Assembly: GCA_030407005.1 (NCBI GenBank) | Contig: JAUDYN010000008.1 | Span: 992,001 to 1,056,000 of the forward strand | Source of the DNA: Desarmillaria ectypa | Lineage: Eukaryota > Basidiomycota > Agaricomycetes > Agaricales > Physalacriaceae | DNA: 64,000 bases | Reading direction: 5' to 3' | Shown here: positions 34,124-47,516 of the stretch, piece by piece | Layout: each line of letters begins with the position of its first letter | Position numbering within the stretch: the stretch's first letter is position 1 | Program-made: the position numbers and the translations under genes | Notes under the pieces: generated by a model | Database searches by the model: none | What the model saw: the letters and a program-made list of their open reading frames with translations, nothing else | What the model was told of the DNA's origin: nothing

Positions 34124-35185
34124 TTGTGGAATTAGATTCGCGTCTTCGTTGGCACTATGATAAACTTGGATAGGCTGTCGTTTTGTGTGGATAATTTGGG
34201 TTGCTGCGAGGGGCGTGGAGTCAGTAATTTCCTTAAACTTTGCAGAAATCTTTACAACGGTTGCACTACTGTCAGCACAGAAGAAATACGCGCGTGGCAG
34301 ACGATAGGATGTGGGTAGCAGGCGAATTGTCGTGGTGGTTGTTTATTCCGATCCCGAGTTGGAGTTGGACGCGTAGTCACGTGGTGGCACACGTCGCAAG
34401 TTGTGGCTGTGTAGAACCCGTTGTCCTTTTTTTTTTTTTGTCACATTTTGTGGACCAGGATCAATATGTTGACGGCTTTGGACGGTGAATCCTCGATGAG
34501 AAGCCTTCTGAATATCAAGCCGAGTCCTCGCTACAACTTTGCTACATTTCTGTACCGATTCTTCATCGGATGGCCGACTTGATGAGCATGTAAGTATATC
34601 CTGTCGAGCTCATCGCACCATGATGCTGCCGTACTGGCACTCTTTTGGGCCGGATTGACATAAGGCCTATATGTCTACGAGGATGCTACAGTTATTGCAG
34701 TTCTAGTCTAGATTGAACGTACGCCTTTGAGGCTACGTTGACTTTTCGTTACATGACGTTGGTGGGTTGGTCTGGTCTGTTATCGTTTAATGTAAGTCTC
34801 CGATTATCGCTACTGCTTCAATGTTCTGACTATCACGCCGCCTCTTCTAGGTGCTCCGGACCCTTCCGAGGCCCATCGGGCTCTGATTGGGAGAACAGGG
34901 ACCGTGTACATCGCTGTTGGTATCGTTGGTGCCAGGCAGGCCTCTTGTAGTTATCGGGGAAGATGCGAATAATTATATGTATAATTGTGTGCGTTATGGT
35001 CTGGAACGACGGAGACCTGACTGTTGCTTACCGTATTCAATTGTCGTCATCAATCGTCACAGCCTAGACCAATAATCGTCATCGAATCCTGCTTCGGTGT
35101 TTCCGTGTTCTATTTAGCCCGGATCCGTATATAACCTGGAGACAGACGGTGTTCGACCGTCATTCTATTTCTCAACTATACCACC
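34124..35185. other. Divergent intergenic region between CK1-like and PDC
   Basis: About 1.06 kb separates divergent genes. It carries a T homopolymer near 34427-34439 and a TATA box near its right end. No coding sequence is recognised between 34140 and 35127. Confidence 0.45.
35128..35134 (+). promoter_or_regulatory. TATA box of pyruvate decarboxylase
   Basis: TATATAA lies within CCGTATATAACCTGG, 52 bp upstream of the ATG at 35186. The following stretch is C/T- and A-rich up to the ATG (ACCACCATG). A strong TATA element fits a highly expressed glycolytic/fermentative gene. Confidence 0.6.
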
Positions 35186-37650
35186 ATGTCCTCTTCAACA
35201 ACAAATACTGCTACCCAGGCCGAGATCAATCGCCTCAGGCTCGAGCTCCAGGCGCTCAAGGTCGAGGATGGTTCAGAACAGATCTATGTCGGTCAATACC
35301 TGCTTGCTAGGTTGGAGCAGCTAGGCGTTACGGTCAGTTCCTTATCGTCCTTATCGTCGCATCCCTCACCTTGCGATAAAGTCCATGTTCGGCCTACCTG
35401 GAGACTTCAACCTAGGCTTCTTGGTTAGTCACATATTTCGCTCAATTTGTTTGGTATATAAACTGTATGGCTAGGACCTAGTGGAGGACCACCCCACCAT
35501 TGATTGGGTCGGTAACTGGTGCGCATCTTTCCGTTCTCGCGAATGAACTCCTGACCTGACCTATTCTGATAGCAATGAACTCAACGCGGCTTATGCCGCT
35601 GACGGATTTGGCCGCGTGAAAGAACAGAGTATTGGAGTCATATTGACGACGTGAGGGGTTCTATTACCGCTATCGCGACGCGCCGTTTCCCAATATCATA
35701 TTTATAGGTTTGGTGTTGGAGAATTGTCAGCGACCAATGGCATTGCAGGAGGTATGCTCTTCTACGGCAGGTTTGCGTCTTTGGCCTCACTTCTATTTAG
35801 CTTTTTCCGAGATGGTCCCTGTCCTTCATATTGCAGGTGTCCCTAGCACCGTTCAACAGAAGACCAAACCGATGCTTCATCACACTCTTGGTGATGGAAG
35901 GCAAGTCTCTTGACCACTTCAGCTGTCATGTGGCTAATCCGGTGTAGGTATGACGCATATATGAAGGTTGCTGAGCAGTTCAGTGTAGCCCATGCATACC
36001 TCAACAATCCTGCCACCGCGGCGGTTGAAATCGATCACCTTCTGACTGAATGTATGACAAAGGTAGTGTCACAGTTATATGTGTCCGGCTATAAAATCTT
36101 ACCTGGTGATTTTAAGGCCCGCCCTGTTTACCTGACCCTGCCTACCGACATCGTATTCGATAAAATATCGTCAGCGCGTCTTAAAATACCTCTGTCCGGT
36201 ATTCCGCCACCGAATGAGCCTGAAGCCGAGGCGTTTGTATTGGACAAGATTGAGGAACTCGTGAAAGCGGCAGATGGTGACGTGGTTGTCCTCCTCGACG
36301 CGTGTGTTGTCAGGCATCACGCGCGCAAAGAGACGAAAGAGTTGATTACGAAGACCGGATTCCCTGTTTACGCTGCGCCTATGGGAAAGACCGCTATAAA
36401 TGAGAGCTGGGAACGTTTCGGAGGCGTGAGTATTCTCTGGTCTGTATAGATGCGCACTTCATAACTTTGCCTCATAGATTTATGTTGGATCAATCAGTCA
36501 CCCTGAGATTAAGGAGAAGATTGAGTCGGCGAAGCTCATTTTGTCTCTTGGTAGCTTGAAGAGCGACTATAACAGTGGCAATTTCACGTATAGGATACCC
36601 ACTGCGCGCACTGTTGAGGTATGCGTTCATTTACATTTGATTGTCGGTGTCGTTCATCCTTCTATAGCTACACTCGTCGTGGACCAAAGTCCAATATTCC
36701 GACTATCCGGGCATCGGCATGAAAGACCTACTTCCTAAGTTGACCAGTAGACTTGAATCCTACAGGAGTGCAACACTAGCATACGATGTTCCGCCCTTCC
36801 ACGCCGTCGTACCTCAGGAAGACGATAACATTATCTCCCAAGCTTGGTTCTGGCCCACGCTGGCTAAATTCTTCAGGCCAAAGGACGTTATCGTTGCAGA
36901 AACCGGTAAGTATCACCTTTCTGAATGATGTGTATCCTTAGCTCAGTTTTTGTTCTCAGGTACTTCAAATTTCGGTATTTTGGACGTACCATTGCCTAAT
37001 GAATCGATTCTACTCAACCAAATTTTCTGGGGAAGCATTGGTTGGTCTGTTGGTGAGTCTGAAGTTGCATGCAGGTTTTTCGGCATATTAATACTGTTAC
37101 AGGAAGCTGCCTTGGGGCTGCATTGGCTGCAAAGGACAGGGGTCTGGGTCGCGTCCTTCTCTTTGTCGGTGATGGTAGTCTGTGAGTACTTGGCTGATCT
37201 TATTGGGACCAAGAATTAACTTGAATCTCATAGTCAAGTCACTGTACAAGAGCTGTCGACCATGATTCGCAAAGATCTTAAGCCTATTATCTTCCTCTTG
37301 AACAACAGTGGATATACCATCGAACGATATATCCATGGTGACACTCGGTACGTATTTTCAATTCCTTTCATCTGCTCACAACCTAAGCAATTAACCCCAG
37401 AAAATACAATGATATTTTGAACTGGAAATGGACATCTCTTCTTGAAACCCTCGGTGATGTCGATGGGACGCGCTCAAAGTCCTATACTGTCAACACCAAG
37501 GAGGAGTTGTCGAAACTCTTGGACGATTCAGAGTTTGCTAGCGCCAGCAAGATTCAGCTTATTGAGGTCATGATGCCTATGCACGATGCTCCTCGAGCAT
37601 TGAAGGTCCAAGCTGAATTGAGCGGCAAGACCAATGCTTACACCAAATAA
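35186..37650 (+). CDS. PDC1: Pyruvate decarboxylase
   Basis: This is a thiamine-diphosphate enzyme that decarboxylates pyruvate to acetaldehyde and CO2 in the cytosol. Motifs in order are [14 protein letters not shown], then [19 protein letters not shown], with [18 protein letters not shown] carrying the cofactor-activating Glu. Next come [20 protein letters not shown] (the active-site HH pair), [12 protein letters not shown], and the ThDP/Mg motif [20 protein letters not shown] with [20 protein letters not shown]. It ends in [18 protein letters not shown]. Roughly fifteen exons splice with GT..AG. The length after splicing is near 600 residues, as in yeast PDCs. The N-terminus ([17 protein letters not shown]) carries a short extra helix before the domain. 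Confidence 0.95.
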
Positions 37651-37895
37651 AGTACCAACTTCGTGTTTTCTTTCGCGATAGACCTTGCTTGTAGACGATG
37701 ATTGACAAATTACCTCACTGGTTGTACTTTTTTGGTTATTAGATACATAGATTTTTTGCAAATGAAATGAATTATGCTGCTCTCTTCCAAAAATTCTATA
37801 CTTCACGTCGAATTTGATTCAAATACTACAAGAACCGCCATCGGCACTAAATGGTACAGATTATCACTTATTATATCCCGCTTGCTGGCACACCA

Positions 37896-40800
37896 TTATA
37901 GACTTGACTTCGATGGAAAGATCTCCTTTAAGAAGGCATCATTGTCGGGTGCCCTACCCAAAAAGTCCTGATGGAAATCGTACTCAGCATCTATTCAACC
38001 GAGACGAATGGATCACAACAAACCTTCAAAGAGTCGAGTTCTTCTCGGCCTCCACCAGCACGTAATATCTTGTCACGGTAGCGTTTGCCCCGTGCAGGAT
38101 CAAGTGGGTCAGCTTTGAATACAGTAGCTGCAGTAATAGTCCAGAGTAGGTACACGAGGCATCTAAATTATGAAAACCACGCACCATACATGTCCGCTGC
38201 GAACACCAACGAGTATGTGTACCTAATGATGCATCAGCAACGCGCTCGCCCTCATAATTTAATTGAATGATGATACCCGTAGTAGCCTGCATCATAGCCC
38301 CCCGTGATATGTCCAAAAGTGCCTAGACTATGCTCAGCCGAAGAGGGGCGAATCTAAACTGCGTGTAAAGTACCTTGTCCAGGGCATGGTTTACCGGCCT
38401 TGACTAGCGAGATGGACTCCCTGAGTTCGTTCCAGAGATCAGTATAGTTCGCATCCTCTGATTGATCATCGCAAAACGATAAGTTCGAGGATTCAGATAT
38501 TGCAATAAGCACCTACCTTGGTCCGTATGTACTTTGATGTCGAATTTGGCGAAGAAGAGCTGTCGGAGGTAGAATAGGCCGACGTTGACGTACCGACTAG
38601 ATGAGGAGTTTAATGGAGGGAGCTATACGGGGGCATTATCAGACCTTTTAATGAGTTTGTCAATAAGCTCAGGCGACAGGGGTTCGCCGGTTTTGTAATG
38701 ACTGGACATCTTTTGCAGAACCTTTGGCTCCCAGCACCAGTTCTCCAACATCTGAGAAGGCGCCTCAACGAAATCCCGCGCCACACTACAGAGGATTGAT
38801 TTCTGCACATTGTTAATCCGGGAAAGACCAACCTTGTGCCATGGAACCTCGAGAATTTGGTTCGGCTCAGCAGGCCGTGGAAGACATGTCCCATCTCGTG
38901 GAAGAAAGTGACAACATCATCATGCCTCATGATTGCGGGCTTATCCGGTGTCGGCTTTGCAAGGTTAGCAACCATCGCGGCGAGGGGGTACTTCCTTGAA
39001 CCATCAGGAAGGTCATAGCCGGGAAGCAGAGGCCACACGGCTGCATGTGAATACTTGGAGGCTGTCAAAAATGAATTTCAGGGTTTTTTTTTTTTTTTTT
39101 GAAGTGACTGCACGCATACCACGCGGGAAAAGGTCAAGGTAGCAATACCCGACGAAATCAGACTCATCTTTAGCGTTCTTTTCCCAAACAGCAAATTGCT
39201 GGACATCTGATAGATCGTAAGCCGAAAGTAGATAAAAGAATGATGGACTTTACCTGGATGCCAAGTTGAACCACCTTTGATCTCCTCGAATTGGACCCCT
39301 AGCAGGTTCTGGTAGATGGAGAGAATAGTGGGGATGACAACAGAGACCGGGAAATACTCTTTGACAAGCGAGTCATCGAGATCGAGAGTCTTTTCGATGA
39401 GCTTTCGGTCATAGTATCTATAGTCCCAAACATAAAACTCCCCGTCAAAGGGAATACCAGCTTCCTCGTGTTCCAGCTTCTTCAACGCGAGAAGGGTTTC
39501 TTTGTCTTTCAACCCGACCGGCCGAAGCTTTTGCTCCAAATCATCAAGGAACTACGGAAAGGTTCAGCCTTCAAAAAAGTACATAAACAGTTGTATTAAC
39601 CTTTTGTGCGTTGTCTGCGCTTTTGACCATCTTCACTTCGGTGATGTAGTCGGCCCAGGTCTTGTAGCCTAGGAGCGAGGCAATCTTACGGCGTAGCTCT
39701 AGTGCCTTGGTCAATAGAGGTACGTTGATCGAAAGCCGCGATTCATGGCCTTCTTGAGCTCGTTGACGCGTCGTCGGATTCTTGGCATATTTGAACTAAA
39801 CGGATATACGTCAAGTCGCGTTTGCACAGATACAACTACACATACGATAGGGAAAATATCGGGGGTCTTATAAGTGACATCGTACACTTCCTTTGAACCT
39901 TCCGAACGCTTGGTGTATCCGGAAATCACGTCTGAAGGGACACCATCAAGCTCCTCGAGAGTAAACGAGATGACACCCTACGAAAAAGTCAGGATATGTG
40001 TGAAATGAGAGAGATGGACGTACATTCTCCTCGTTAAAGTTTTTCTGGACCAGTCAATGAACAAAGGCACCAGAGCATGGTATGAGTGACTTACGCTGAA
40101 ATCCAAGCAAACCTTGGATAGCTCCTTTTTGAGGTCCATTAGTTCAGCTCGTTCTTTGTCAGGTAAAGCAAGACCAGCGCGTGTCCCTTCCAGAACCTAG
40201 GAACATATAAGGGTACAACATTTTGACGAGGCAGAATAACAAACCATCTTCTCTACGAGCCGTTGTTCCTCTGGAGACAACTTGTCCCAAGTACCGGACT
40301 CCTTGATATTCTTCTCCGCAGCCACTTTAGCATGGAAGACATCCAGACGCATAGATGCTTCGACGCCATAGTCGCGCACGATAGACTCGGCATCATTGGA
40401 GGCGTCCCGAAGTTCTTTGGATGGCGAAACATTCTGGTAGAATGAGAGAGGCTCTATGACGGTATCGAATGCCGTTTCTGCCTCTGCTAGAGGGAGCTAC
40501 AACAATATCAATAATCGACTCAATCTAACAAAACATGATCCTTACAAAAACCTAAGAAAGGTTCAGATATCAGAGGTAAGCCCAAGACCAGGAACTACGT
40601 ACCAATTTGAAATCAGCGTCCTTGGCTGCCACACTGCCGACCTTATCCATTGCTGCACGATCCTTTTCGATAGCTTCCTTGGTTATGCTAAGTATCTGCT
40701 CTGGGGTATGGTCCCATGCTGGTGGTGCTTGAGGAGGAGTAAGAGACATTGATGAAGTGAATGAGGTAGAGAAGGGAGAGGTGCTGTATAACCTAAAGAG

Positions 40801-40956
40801 AGTGCTCAGCGTGACTCTCCGGAAATCTCCACCACCTGATCGACAACTGGTGGCGACGAGTCCAACAGCCAGTGCTCCTCCCCATCCTAGTGTCCATTTT
40901 GAGTATAGAGGTGGTCGCAGGAGCCGAGAGCATCGACTGAGATGTCGAACAGACAT
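37896..40956 (-). CDS. M3-family zinc metallopeptidase (saccharolysin/thimet oligopeptidase-like)
   Basis: This is an oligopeptidase that cleaves short peptides. The zinc site is in DDVVTFFHEMGHVFHGLLSR (HEMGH), with the third ligand Glu in ARDFVEAPSQMLENWCWEP. Other family stretches are SYHAKVAAEKNI-like VFHAKVAAEKNIKESG, SFTLEELDGVPSDVISGY, EARLSINVP-like SRLSINVPLLTKALELRRK, PLAAMVANLAKPTPDKP and LLPGYDLPDGSRKYP. The C-terminal exons give YRDKILRAGGGREELDSLK and DFLGRAPDNDAFLKEIFPS, stopping at 37896-37898. The first ATG (40956) adds 69 residues rich in Arg, Ser and Leu (MSVRHLSRCSRLLRPPLYSK), resembling a mitochondrial presequence. An internal ATG at 40749 (MSLTPPQAPPAWDH) would give a cytosolic form. 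Confidence 0.9.
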
Positions 40957-41178
40957 CTACCATGCAGAGGAAAGAAAATTGTCGATCATCCCGGACGGCA
41001 CTTTATCTTATCAAAAATATTCTGTCATCACTATTACTCAGCGTTCCTCGCCGGTAAAATAGTACGAATATACTTATGCTTCCTGGCTACCATTAAGTTG
41101 AATAAATAAGGCTATCTATAAGAGTAGTGCTTGGCCCAATACTTGGCGAATCAAAGTCCCAAAGAACGAAAAGTACAG

Positions 41179-43482
41179 TTAACCTGCCACCTTAACGCCA
41201 GTTGGGCTATCATCTTCATCGTCGACATCATCTTCCCCATCCGCCTCTTCTTCTACGTCGTGCACCGATCCGTGTCCTGTCGCAAATCTACCTGTACTAC
41301 CCGCAGCATCACGGCGATCATCATCTCGCTGTATTTCATCACGCATGACTTTCACATCCTGATCAACCTTGGCTGCAACACGATCAATTCCAGCCTCTGC
41401 GAGGGACACATGTGCACGATGCTTGGCAAGATGAGCCGACCGTCTCGGAGGACGCCTAAGCCGGCGACGAGCAACCTATCCCCCCGAAGAGTGAGCAATG
41501 CATCCAGAAAACATATAAACAGTAAAGCTGACCATCACCGGTACTGAGCATTTCTAATGAAGAAACAGGTTTACTGCGTTGAACACCGATACTAGTCAAA
41601 AACACACCTGAATAAGATAATTGGATGTGGACCCGAGAAGAATCCTAGGAACGTGTTGAGTCAAAACGGATAAAAGGATAAGGTATGAGGGAAGGCTTAC
41701 CCCTTAAGTTGTCCCACTCCTCGAGATCCTACAATCAGCATTATAGGCTCGAAATGGTCCACGATATCTGAGCCACAGTCAGCCCTTTCTCAATAACTGC
41801 CTGCGCACGCCTCACCTAACAGCATATGTCTAGAGTTCTTCGCGTGCCATGCCTGGCATCGCAAAGTAACGTTCAACTTGGTACGTTGCAATAAACCCGT
41901 CGCCTGCCGGGCGAGAATATAAGCAAGACCTTGTCTCTGGTAATGAGGATACAGGTTAGCAGCCATAATCTATGTCATAGTGGATAGCTTGCCTCTTGCT
42001 GGCTTCTCAATTTGATAGCGCGGTCAGCTGCATTGGGGATAGCTGGATCCACTAAAAGAAGAAGACAAAGGATAAGCTTAATAATCACGTCGTTGCCGCT
42101 GGGTTTGACGCACCCTTGCTTTCGTTTTCGACCACCGTAACAATCAGCATTTCATCGCCATCCCGGATCACAGTACCAATACCCCATTCAACTGCATACC
42201 GGCTCTCCTCACTCATGTCACTAGCAACGACATAGCGTTTCGGTTGTCGGCCGTCGAGCTTTGCTTCGGGATCGCCTTGGGTGATGGTTATGGTGCAACG
42301 ATCCCTTTGAAAGACAGGACGTGACGTCTGGAGAGGAGGAGGCTCGTGTCTCACTGACTTTCTTCGCTTGGGATTCCGCCTGCCCTTAATAGTACCTCCA
42401 GTACTACGTGCATACGAGTTCAAGGTGCTGGGGAAGTACGGTTCAGGTGGTACAACGACGTTAACACCTTCTCCAAGAGGATCAGGGTCCACATCTATTT
42501 CGTCTCCACCGATGAGAGCTGTATCTCCTACAGCAGGCTCGATGAAGGCATTCCGCTCAGTGTTACGCTCAGTCACAGGATCAAACGTATCATCGTCACT
42601 CCAGTCATCGTCTTCAGTCTCGCCGTCATCAGCAACGGTGTCATCGCCCGAGTCATCGTTGTCATTCAGTACGAATGCATTGCGGGGATGGATACTCGAA
42701 GCCGAATCTGACAAGTCAACATCTGACTGTCCGAGAGGAAGGGGCTGCGGAGTTGGTGATATCTCTCGCTGGCGAAAACGACGGAAAGAGAACGGGGATT
42801 GAGAACGTGCACGAGATTGACTTCGGGACGGTGGTTCTGAGGCAGCAGGGATCTGAGAAGCGGAACGTACGTTCATCATCTTGGAAAGCGTCCGTCCTCT
42901 CTCCTTGTCCTCCTTCTTTTCTTTCTCCTTCTCTTCAGCCATACTGTTCAAACTCGAATTCGTGTTGGTTCGAGTGAGAGATAATGAGGACAGTCCTCCA
43001 ATCATGGAGCTGAAGCTACGACCGAAAGAACCGGGCTTCAAAGAACTGTCGGTAGTCTTGGATGATGATGCATTCGCAGGTTGCTGCGCCGAATTTGTTC
43101 GTTCTAGGGCGTTGGCGATAAGCTGGGAGGCCTCATTGTCGAGATGCTGTGATTTGGAATGAGAAGTAAGTAAATGTGATGCAGACCATCGGCGTGGCGT
43201 AGAAGGACGAGAATGAGGTAGTGTCTCGATAGCAGCAAGCGTCTCAGGCGAAGGGCCGTCGCCACTGCAGAACGAATTCACGGACGATGCCATGGACGAC
43301 AGTGGAGTCATAGAAAGCTCGACGCCTTCAGTGGGTACGGGTAGCCCAGCACTGCTGCCTGGGCGACTAGAATTCCCAGCACTACTGCCTGGGCGACTGG
43401 AATGCTCAGCATTGCTGCCCGGTCGGCTGCCCGGAGTGTACTTCGCATACCAGCTACGCCTTTTGCTTTCTGTAGTGGACAT
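41179..43482 (-). CDS. Universal stress protein (UspA) domain protein with long disordered N-terminus
   Basis: The N-terminal two thirds is low-complexity, Ser-rich and acidic. It includes three related SRPGSSAG-type units near residues 18-45, many SP/TP sites, and an Asp/Glu block (about 42600-42680). The C-terminal part is a UspA fold: KRYVVASDMSEESRYAVEWG, IGTVIRDGDEMLIVTVVENE, a middle exon with AKNSRHMLLDIVDHFEP, then PIMLIVGSRGVGQLKG and LLGSTSNYLIQVARRRLRRP. The GxxG(9)G(S/T) nucleotide-binding signature is represented by GSRGVGQLKG..LLGSTSN. It ends in an acidic tail, stopping at 41179-41181. Fungal proteins of this layout are common but poorly studied. A regulatory or ATP-binding role is likely, but the target is unknown. 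Confidence 0.85.
43333..43436 (-). repeat. Tandem SRPGSSAG-coding repeats in the stress-domain gene
   Basis: Three imperfect copies of a unit of about 30 nt encode SRPGSNAEH, SSRPGSSAGN and SSRPGSSAG near the N-terminus. The units keep the reading frame and the PG core, so the length is likely to vary between strains. Confidence 0.8.
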
Positions 43483-44015
43483 ACTTTGTGCGGTGCCGGT
43501 GCCTCGAGTGAAACGAAATACTCAGCCAAGAGATCAGGAAATCAGCATACCTGTACAAACAACTTCTGGGTCTTGGCGGTATCCTATAGTATATTTGTGA
43601 GGTAAGACGATGGCTTGGCAGATGGTATACGTACACTAGTCATCGATAATCAGAATACCTGACGCTAATAATGTCGTCCAGGCTGAAGGTAACGGCGGCA
43701 AGAATGAGAAAAAAGGCGGGTTATCGCTGTCTCTGACAAGCCGAGCCTATTTAATTTAAATTCATTTTTCCCTTATCAGACACACAGCCACCGGTCCCGG
43801 AAAACGAAACCCAACGACGATCTGCCTTTGCACGGTTCAAATTGGCGCGAGTGAATGCACCATACTACAAAAGGAACCTCTAGTATCTGTACGATAAACA
43901 TCCAAACTATGCTACTTTTATATCTCATCACCTTATCTGATGGTCTCCCTATTTATCTGCGATGATTGTGGCGGCAGATGAGGCCCAGAAGGAGACGAAG
44001 ATTTAAATAAATCGG
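43483..44015. other. Promoter region of the stress-domain gene
   Basis: Spacer between the stress-domain start and the stop of the PET127-like gene. Short AT-rich stretch (ATTTAAATTCATTTTTCC near 43750). No gene recognised. Confidence 0.4.
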
Positions 44016-47000
44016 TTACGGATCCCCGTCTGTCGGCAGGTCGGTCTCTCTCTGAGGCGGGGCTGCTCCGGGTGCTGTTTCCGGATGCAGCCAGGCACTT
44101 GTTCCCAAGGACTCTCTTTGAGATGTCTCTTCACCTGAGCCTTCTGCAGAATCCTGAGAACCATCTATTTCCGCTGAAAGTGAGCTCTCTTCTGGTGCAT
44201 ATTCTGTAACAGCCTCGAGTACAGCCTCACCTGACAAGGAGTTCCTTGAGGGAGTTTCAACGCTGGAAAGTCTTTTTGCGGTAAACTCTTCATCGTCCAT
44301 CGGACCACGGGTCTCCTCTGTCAACTTGGCCTGCTCTTCACCAGCAGCTTCAATATCAGCATCGATATCAGGGCCTCCATGCGCAACGGCCTCATCAAAC
44401 CTTTCTCCAAGAACATAGATAGGCCGGTTCTTGTCGAGATCCTTCAACCGCTCTGTCTCAGCACGACCGTTCTTCGCTGCCTGTCGAAGCATAAGAATCA
44501 TAGCATCCGGCTCTGTAAAGTTTTCCAGGAAAAACTCCGGAGACAAAGCCTCCGTAGGGTCGGGTGGTTGGCCATTGAAGTTCAGATTCGTCCAGAACTC
44601 TGCAATGTTCGCAAAGCTTACACCTTCAGGTAGACAGTGAGCGCGGAACTTGCGGGTAAGGGCCGCTCTGAATTGTGCTCGTATTTCGTGCTCCTGTTCA
44701 TCCGGAGTCAAGCCAATGGTCCAGTGTGTCGTCCCTGGAAAAGAGACATTCAAGGCTATCCGCATTCTTCAATAACATGAAACTCACAGTTTTCAACATG
44801 CGAATTTTCAACGGCTTTGTAAGCGGATACCTTCCTTGGTGAATCTCCAAGGTAGTGTTTCAACCTGACTACCAGCTGCTTGATCGGAGATTTGTCTTCG
44901 GGAGATTCAGACTTCCAGTTTGCAGGCTGGACGAATACATTCAGGTCGGACGCTACAGTCTCAAAAGTGGCTTTAACCGACTGCGTTCAGTCAGCCAATA
45001 TTAAAAGAAACCCGAACGGAAAAGTCGAACCTGTCCTGGGAAACAGTTAACAACTTCTTCTGAGATGGCTTCGAGTAGAGAAACACATTTGTCGAACACA
45101 CGATCGCCGACGCCCTCAGTTTGTCCGTACAGACAACCGTCCATCTCTGCCAATGATACATATTGGAAACCGAACATGCGTTCCGTGTTGTGATATGCAA
45201 CAAACACACCATCCATGTTTCCAATGCGTGCTTGGAAGCTAGATGGGGAAAGGTGAGCATGAATGATGCTGTAGGACGGAGCTATTGAAATGTTTACCTG
45301 TACTTGAGGAAGGCAGAACGGATGAGATCATAGTATTCTCTTTCAAAACTTTCCATGACGCCATAATGCTGCTTGATTATGTATCCAGAGTTTTCCTAGA
45401 TGGTCGAATTAGCGAAATATTCCTGGTATAAGTTGTTTATGCCAACCTTGAAATTCAAAATGTCCATCCGTATAGGCAAACAGGCGCGTGTCTTGATATC
45501 GAAGACGCCTGTCCCAGGTAGACGAGGGTCCTGACAATCCAATTGAGACCTCATGACAAACGTTTTCGACTGCCATTTTGATAATAGTTAATACTTGTCT
45601 CATCGCATCGAACATGGCTCCCAACCTTTGCGAATCGGAAGGCGTCTCTAATACCCTCCTCCGTTGTCTCGGCCTCGAAATCGGGTGTTTCCGTACGCAT
45701 AAAGGTAGGGAACTTAGGTAGCGGAGTGGTCAAGTACGTTTCAAGAAGGGTACCCTGCCAGAAACATAACTAAGTCATCGAGAAAATGTTCCTTGTGGTC
45801 TTACCATCCAAGTTAAGATATTCTTGTCCGATAATGTATCGGCATGGGAGTCTATGGCATAGGTACCATTCCGGTAGTTAAAGACGACAGTTGGAGGCAT
45901 TCGTTGACCTGGCGTAAAATTGTTTGGCTAACAAGTGGATCAATTAGATTTTGATAGCTGTGAAAGGCGAGCTCACGCACCGCACGCTGGAAATTTTGGC
46001 TGAGCGTTTCTAAATTCACAGGCTTGTTTCCTGAGATAAGGAAGTATATTTGACACAGCATGCCCGACAAGGATGACGTTGATCCTGCGAATTTACGGTT
46101 TTCACGATTTGCCAGATTCCAGAGTTCCTAATTGGAGAGAAGTTCGCACCGACCGCAGGATTGACAGGCTAACGCCACGTACTTCGTCTCGCGAGCTCTT
46201 TGTGAAACCGGGAAGGCGTTCAAAAGCAAAATCGAATACACGAGGTATTTTCTCCACGCTAGGAGGGAAATTATACACGTGCGATCTAGGGTCGCGTAGC
46301 CAGTGAACACCAGGGCTGCCTATGCGTCAAAAGTTATTCAAAAACTGGAACAAGCAACGAACTTGAATAAAACGCGATCTAGCCCGTGAGAAAGCCTCGC
46401 AACTGGTCTTTGCGCCGCGACGGGTTTTACGTCTAAGAGGAAATACCATGAGAAGGGATCTAATTGGACTAGTAACCCATACCTTGGAGAACGTGTCCTG
46501 CTGTTGGATACAGCGTGCCCTCGGCCGTATGAGCGTAAGGAAGGACGAGTTTGAGCGGCTTTGGATCCGCTATCACACCGTCCGATGCCACTGGTGTATC
46601 GTCATCCTTTTTCTCAACCTTTGCTTTCTTCGTCTTTTTTTCCTTGGCCTTGGTAGCAGCCTTGATTTTGGGGGCCTTCACCTTCACTTTTGTACCCTTT
46701 GTCGTGCCTTTCACAGATACTTTGGTGGCCTTCGTGAGCGCTTTTGAAGCCTTCGCTTGCGACTTTTTACTCTCTACGCGTAGCTTGATGCCCTCCAGCC
46801 TCTTCCATTTCTCCGCGTCTGGAACGTACGATGCAGGCTTTGCTGATGACGGACCATCGGAGGGTATTTTATCGGCCACAAGTGGTGTTAGCTCTTGTAA
46901 CTTCAGTTAGTGAATCGCAATGGTCTAGTAACGAACATACGTACTATTCTCTCCCCATCCTGTCACAAATTCTTTCTCTGAAAGTCCCGTTTCATGTGTA

Positions 47001-47209
47001 CGACTTGGCCCAACCGCCATTTTCGAGATAGTCTCTAACACTCTGATCGTCGTTTTAGCATTTTCTGACAGTGCTTCCTGAGACTGAAGAGACATCTGGA
47101 AGAATTTTGTGTGAGTCAAGGGCTTGCGCCGGGCCATCGTTTTGAGTGAAGATCGACATATTGACGACGGTCCTGGCAGATTTGTGCGGCCCGTATGGAA
47201 GAAGGACAT
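44016..47209 (-). CDS. PET127-like mitochondrial RNA-processing protein
   Basis: This is related to yeast Pet127, a mitochondrial protein needed for 5' processing and stability of mitochondrial RNAs. Recognised blocks include GHVLQGMGY, MSGMLCQIYFLISGNKPVN and VVFNYRNGTYAIDSH-like text, DARLPGTGVFDIKTRA-like sequence in the exon near 45480 (SQLDCQDPRLPGTGVFDIKT), SAFLKYSFQARIGNMDGVF, VAYHNTERMFGFQYVSL and RIALNVSFPGTTHWTIG. A Lys-rich, low-complexity segment (about 46560-46790) follows the N-terminus and is typical of the family. I place the start at 47209 (MSFFHTGRTNLPGPSSICRS), which looks like a presequence. A further in-frame ATG (MARRKPLTHTKFF) lies downstream. The open frame extends further upstream only by a non-ATG codon. 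Confidence 0.85.
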
Positions 47210-47516
47210 GGAACAGGCACGCTCAAAGCGAGCCAGAGTCGGTTGAAATTTGGCAGGCAAAACGTCAAATTAAGATACGTATTTCAGTGAGGAAAGGCGG
47301 CAGGTAGCGCCAATATCGGTTGCACAGCGCACGAGTGGAGAAGAACGCGAGGGTTCTCTTGAAAATTGGATCCTTCCAAAGTGGGAAATTTTGTGTCATG
47401 TGATGATAGGGTCACATAAGGCTTATATACGTCACGCGACATATGTCACGCTGTGCATCTGGCTCTAAGTCCCTTTCAAAGACTCCGTCTCACCTCGTTC
47501 CCTTATCTCGTATGCA
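47210..47516. other. Divergent promoter between PET127-like and ARL8
   Basis: 307 bp between divergent start codons. GTCACATAAGG and GTCACGCGACATATGTCACG (about 47410-47450) form a small cluster of GTCAC elements on both strands. No gene. Confidence 0.4.

Noticed and set aside
39083..39100. T homopolymer in the M3 peptidase gene, possible frameshift
   Set aside because: It lies in an intron next to the acceptor, so it does not break the frame.
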